A stretch of DNA of 64,000 bases from Arthrobacter sp. SDTb3-6 (GTDB taxonomy: Bacteria > Actinomycetota > Actinomycetes > Actinomycetales > Micrococcaceae): positions 121,179 to 185,178 of the forward strand of contig NZ_JAAMFN010000003.1 in assembly GCF_013376095.1 (NCBI RefSeq). Direction: 5' to 3'. The position numbers and the translations under genes were made by a program. The notes under the pieces are model-generated. The model saw nothing but the letters and a program-made list of their open reading frames with translations. It was not told the origin of the DNA and made no database searches. Below, one piece after another: positions 62,258 through 64,000 of this stretch. The stretch's first letter is position 1; each line of letters opens with the position of its first letter.

Positions 62258-63883
62258 CTACACGACCGTAAAGGTGATGGAGTGCCAGCCGGTGGAGCCG
62301 TCGGGTTCCGGCGGCGCCTGTTTTTCGGTCTGCAGCGTGCCGTCCATGTCGTAGGCGCGCACCCGCACATTGTGGAGGCCCTCCGTCGCACCGTGCCATT
62401 GGTAGGACCACTGGCGCCAGGTGTCCACCGAGGCCCCGGCCGCCAGGGTTGCCGCCCGCCACGCCCCGTTGTCCAGCTGGATCTCGACCTTGGAGATGCC
62501 GCGCCGCTGTGCCCAGGCGCTGCCGCCGATGCCCACCGTGCCGGCGGGCACGCGAGCCAAGGCGCGTGGCACCTCGACGCGGGATGCCGTCTTGATGGTT
62601 CCGTGCGAGGACCAGCCCCGCGAGGTCCAGTAGCCGGCCTTCCTGGCGAAGGTGGTCACTTCCAAATCCACCACCCACTTGGTCGCTGAGACAAAGCCGT
62701 ACAGGCCGGGAACCACCATGCGCACTGGAAAGCCGTGTTCCAACGGCAGCGGTTCGCCGTTCATGCCGATGGCCAGCATGGCGTCCCGGTGGTCCTGGAG
62801 CACCGGCAGCGGCGTGGAGGCACTGAATCCGTCAGCGCTGGTGGAGAGCACCATGTCCGCCCCCGCCGTAGGCCTGGCACGGGCCATGACCTCACGCAGC
62901 GGGTAGCCGAGCCATTTGGCGTTGCCGGCCAGGTTGCCGCCCACCACATTGGACACACAGGTCAACGTCACGTAGCTTTCCACCAGCTCGGCGGCAAGGA
63001 GTTCGTCGAAGCCCATGGTGAATTCGTTTTCCACCATGCCGTGCACGCGCAGCCGCCAGGGGCCCGGATCCAGGCGGGGAACCACCAGCGCGGTGTCAAT
63101 CCGGTAGAAGTCCGCATTCGGGGTGATGAATGGCGTCACGCCCGCAACGGGTGCCTGGACATCCGCGGGCAGGGCCGGCGCCGCCGTTTTTGGGCCGGGA
63201 AGCCGCAGTGCCTGGCGCACCTTGAGTGCGGTGTTGCGCGCCCCGGAGAGCGCGGCCCCGCCCAGTCCGAGGACGACGGCGGCACCCGCCACTGCGGCCG
63301 ACCTCAGCAAAAAGGTCCTGCGGCTGGGCGCGGCGGGAAGGGCAGGGTCGGGGGCGGCCAGTGGTGGTGCGGCGTGTGCAGGCCCGCCGCCGGCCGGGGC
63401 TTGCTTCCGGAAGGGATGGGCTGTGGCCAGGTAGCGCAGGGCCCACAGTCCCGCAACCGTGCCGGCCAGCAACGGAACCAGATCGGGCACGGTGGCGCCG
63501 GCGCGGGTGATGATGCTCCCGGCCATGACGGTGGCGAACACGGCGACGAGGGCGCCTCCGGCCGCGAAGCGAATCCGTGAGAGCACCCCGGCTGCGGCCG
63601 AGAGGATGATGACGGCAACGGCCATGGAGAGCAGCAGCACCGTTTTGTCCTGGGTGCCGAAGGTGGCGACGGCAAAGTTCTTCATCCAGGCGGGCGTGAA
63701 GTCGATGAACGCGGCCCCCACGGATGTCAGGGGGGACGCCTGCGGACCAAAGAACGCCGCGAACAGTTCCGCCACGGAAAACAAGGCCCCGGCGCTCATG
63801 ACGCCTCCCACCCCTCCGGCCAGCCTGCCCCGACTCCCGTCGGGCCTGGGGCCACGTGCGTTGCTGTTGTTGCGGTTTCCCAT
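62258..63883 (-). CDS. Membrane-anchored molybdenum oxidoreductase, sulfite oxidase family
   Basis: A 541-residue protein. Residues 25-155 hold four predicted membrane helices. Then follows SRRTFLLRSAAVAGAAVVLGLGG (RR at 188-189) split as a twin-arginine motif plus a fifth helix. The outer domain has the Mo-ligand Cys in TLTCVSNVVGGNLAGN, TPNADFYRIDT near the pterin site, and a C-terminal immunoglobulin-like Mo-co dimerisation domain (RGISKVEIQLDNGAWR). The arrangement matches actinobacterial proteins inserted by Sec and then Tat. It probably oxidises or reduces a small sulfur or N/S-oxide compound. The modABC operon could supply its metal. The physiological substrate is unknown. Confidence 0.88.
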   Translation of the reverse strand: MGNRNNSNARGPRPDGSRGRLAGGVGGVMSAGALFSVAELFAAFFGPQASPLTSVGAAFIDFTPAWMKNFAVATFGTQDKTVLLLSMAVAVIILSAAAGVLSRIRFAAGGALVAVFATVMAGSIITRAGATVPDLVPLLAGTVAGLWALRYLATAHPFRKQAPAGGGPAHAAPPLAAPDPALPAAPSRRTFLLRSAAVAGAAVVLGLGGAALSGARNTALKVRQALRLPGPKTAAPALPADVQAPVAGVTPFITPNADFYRIDTALVVPRLDPGPWRLRVHGMVENEFTMGFDELLAAELVESYVTLTCVSNVVGGNLAGNAKWLGYPLREVMARARPTAGADMVLSTSADGFSASTPLPVLQDHRDAMLAIGMNGEPLPLEHGFPVRMVVPGLYGFVSATKWVVDLEVTTFARKAGYWTSRGWSSHGTIKTASRVEVPRALARVPAGTVGIGGSAWAQRRGISKVEIQLDNGAWRAATLAAGASVDTWRQWSYQWHGATEGLHNVRVRAYDMDGTLQTEKQAPPEPDGSTGWHSITFTVV

Positions 63884-64000
63884 GGCGGGCTCCTCAAGAC
63901 GTGGACATTGCCGTCAGCGGCTGGCGGCACCTGCCTGTACTTCGGAGCAGTCAGCCCGGCGGATTGGAACCGGCCGGGTCGATGGTTGGGGTTTGTTGTG
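63884..64000. other. Right-edge sequence without a recognisable gene
   Basis: The 117 bases upstream of the molybdenum oxidoreductase hold its promoter region at most. Short GC inverted repeats are present (for example CCCGGC and GCCGGG near 63955-63980), but no coding frame or known RNA is seen. Confidence 0.5.

Overview
The window reads as a chromosomal segment of a high-GC actinobacterium, most likely an Arthrobacter-type member of the Micrococcaceae. The evidence is the strong G/C bias at third codon positions, frequent GTG starts, and the gene order UPF0182 - PDZ/S16 protease - DUF2342 protein - UvrD2 - NudC - AdnB - AdnA - alkyltransferase-like protein, which resembles the Mycobacterium Rv3193c-Rv3204 neighbourhood as I remember it. 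I see no transposase, integrase, phage gene, CRISPR array or rRNA. Nearly all of the sequence is packed with intact, often overlapping genes.

Layout. 1-6.0 kb: the 3' part of a secreted subtilase gene, then a SufR-like repressor gene divergent from a pterin-type operon (folE, a ferredoxin-reductase-like flavoprotein, a degenerate FolP paralogue, a RibD-C reductase). 6.1-10.7 kb: a lipoprotein, a J-domain protein, trmL, a methyltransferase and a secreted sedolisin. 10.7-18.8 kb: a first ETF pair, an HtrA-type protease, a TPM-domain protein, PspA and an aldo/keto reductase. 19.0-24.2 kb: a second aldo/keto reductase with an SDR, then a molybdate uptake operon led by a small HTH-TOBE gene. 24.3-31.4 kb: an initiator tRNA, a four-gene valine-degradation cluster, a cytochrome b and a second ETF pair. 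31.5-37.3 kb: a MarR gene, a fatty-acid beta-oxidation operon (thiolase, FadB, dienoyl-CoA isomerase-like) and a divergent TetR gene with a perfect palindromic operator. 37.3-41.5 kb: an SDR, a second identical initiator tRNA and a large UPF0182 membrane protein. 41.6-59.5 kb: the conserved quality-control and DNA-repair island (PDZ/S16 protease, DUF2342, YgjP-type metallopeptidase, ThiF-like protein, UvrD2, NudC, phosphotransferase, AdnB, AdnA, ATL, DEDDh exonuclease). 59.5-62.2 kb: a polar amino acid ABC transporter with a structured leader. 62.3-63.9 kb: a membrane-anchored molybdenum oxidoreductase.

How the genes work together. Both ETF pairs can accept electrons from acyl-CoA dehydrogenases such as the valine-pathway enzyme here. 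The valine and beta-oxidation clusters are adjacent and run in the same direction, making a catabolic block of about 12 kb with MarR and TetR regulators. The mod operon supplies molybdate for enzymes such as the sulfite-oxidase-family protein at the right end. ATL, AdnA and AdnB overlap by 4 bases each and form one DNA-repair operon.

The points I consider most worth following are: the SufR-controlled pterin module whose FolP lacks the usual pABA-site residues; the TetR palindrome that carries two divergent TTGACA boxes and is followed by a translationally coupled 35-codon ORF; a repeated TANNNT-N6-RTG pattern implying many leaderless transcripts; two perfect DnaA boxes far from any replication gene; an orphan TOMM-type ThiF protein; and the hairpin leader of the amino acid transporter.
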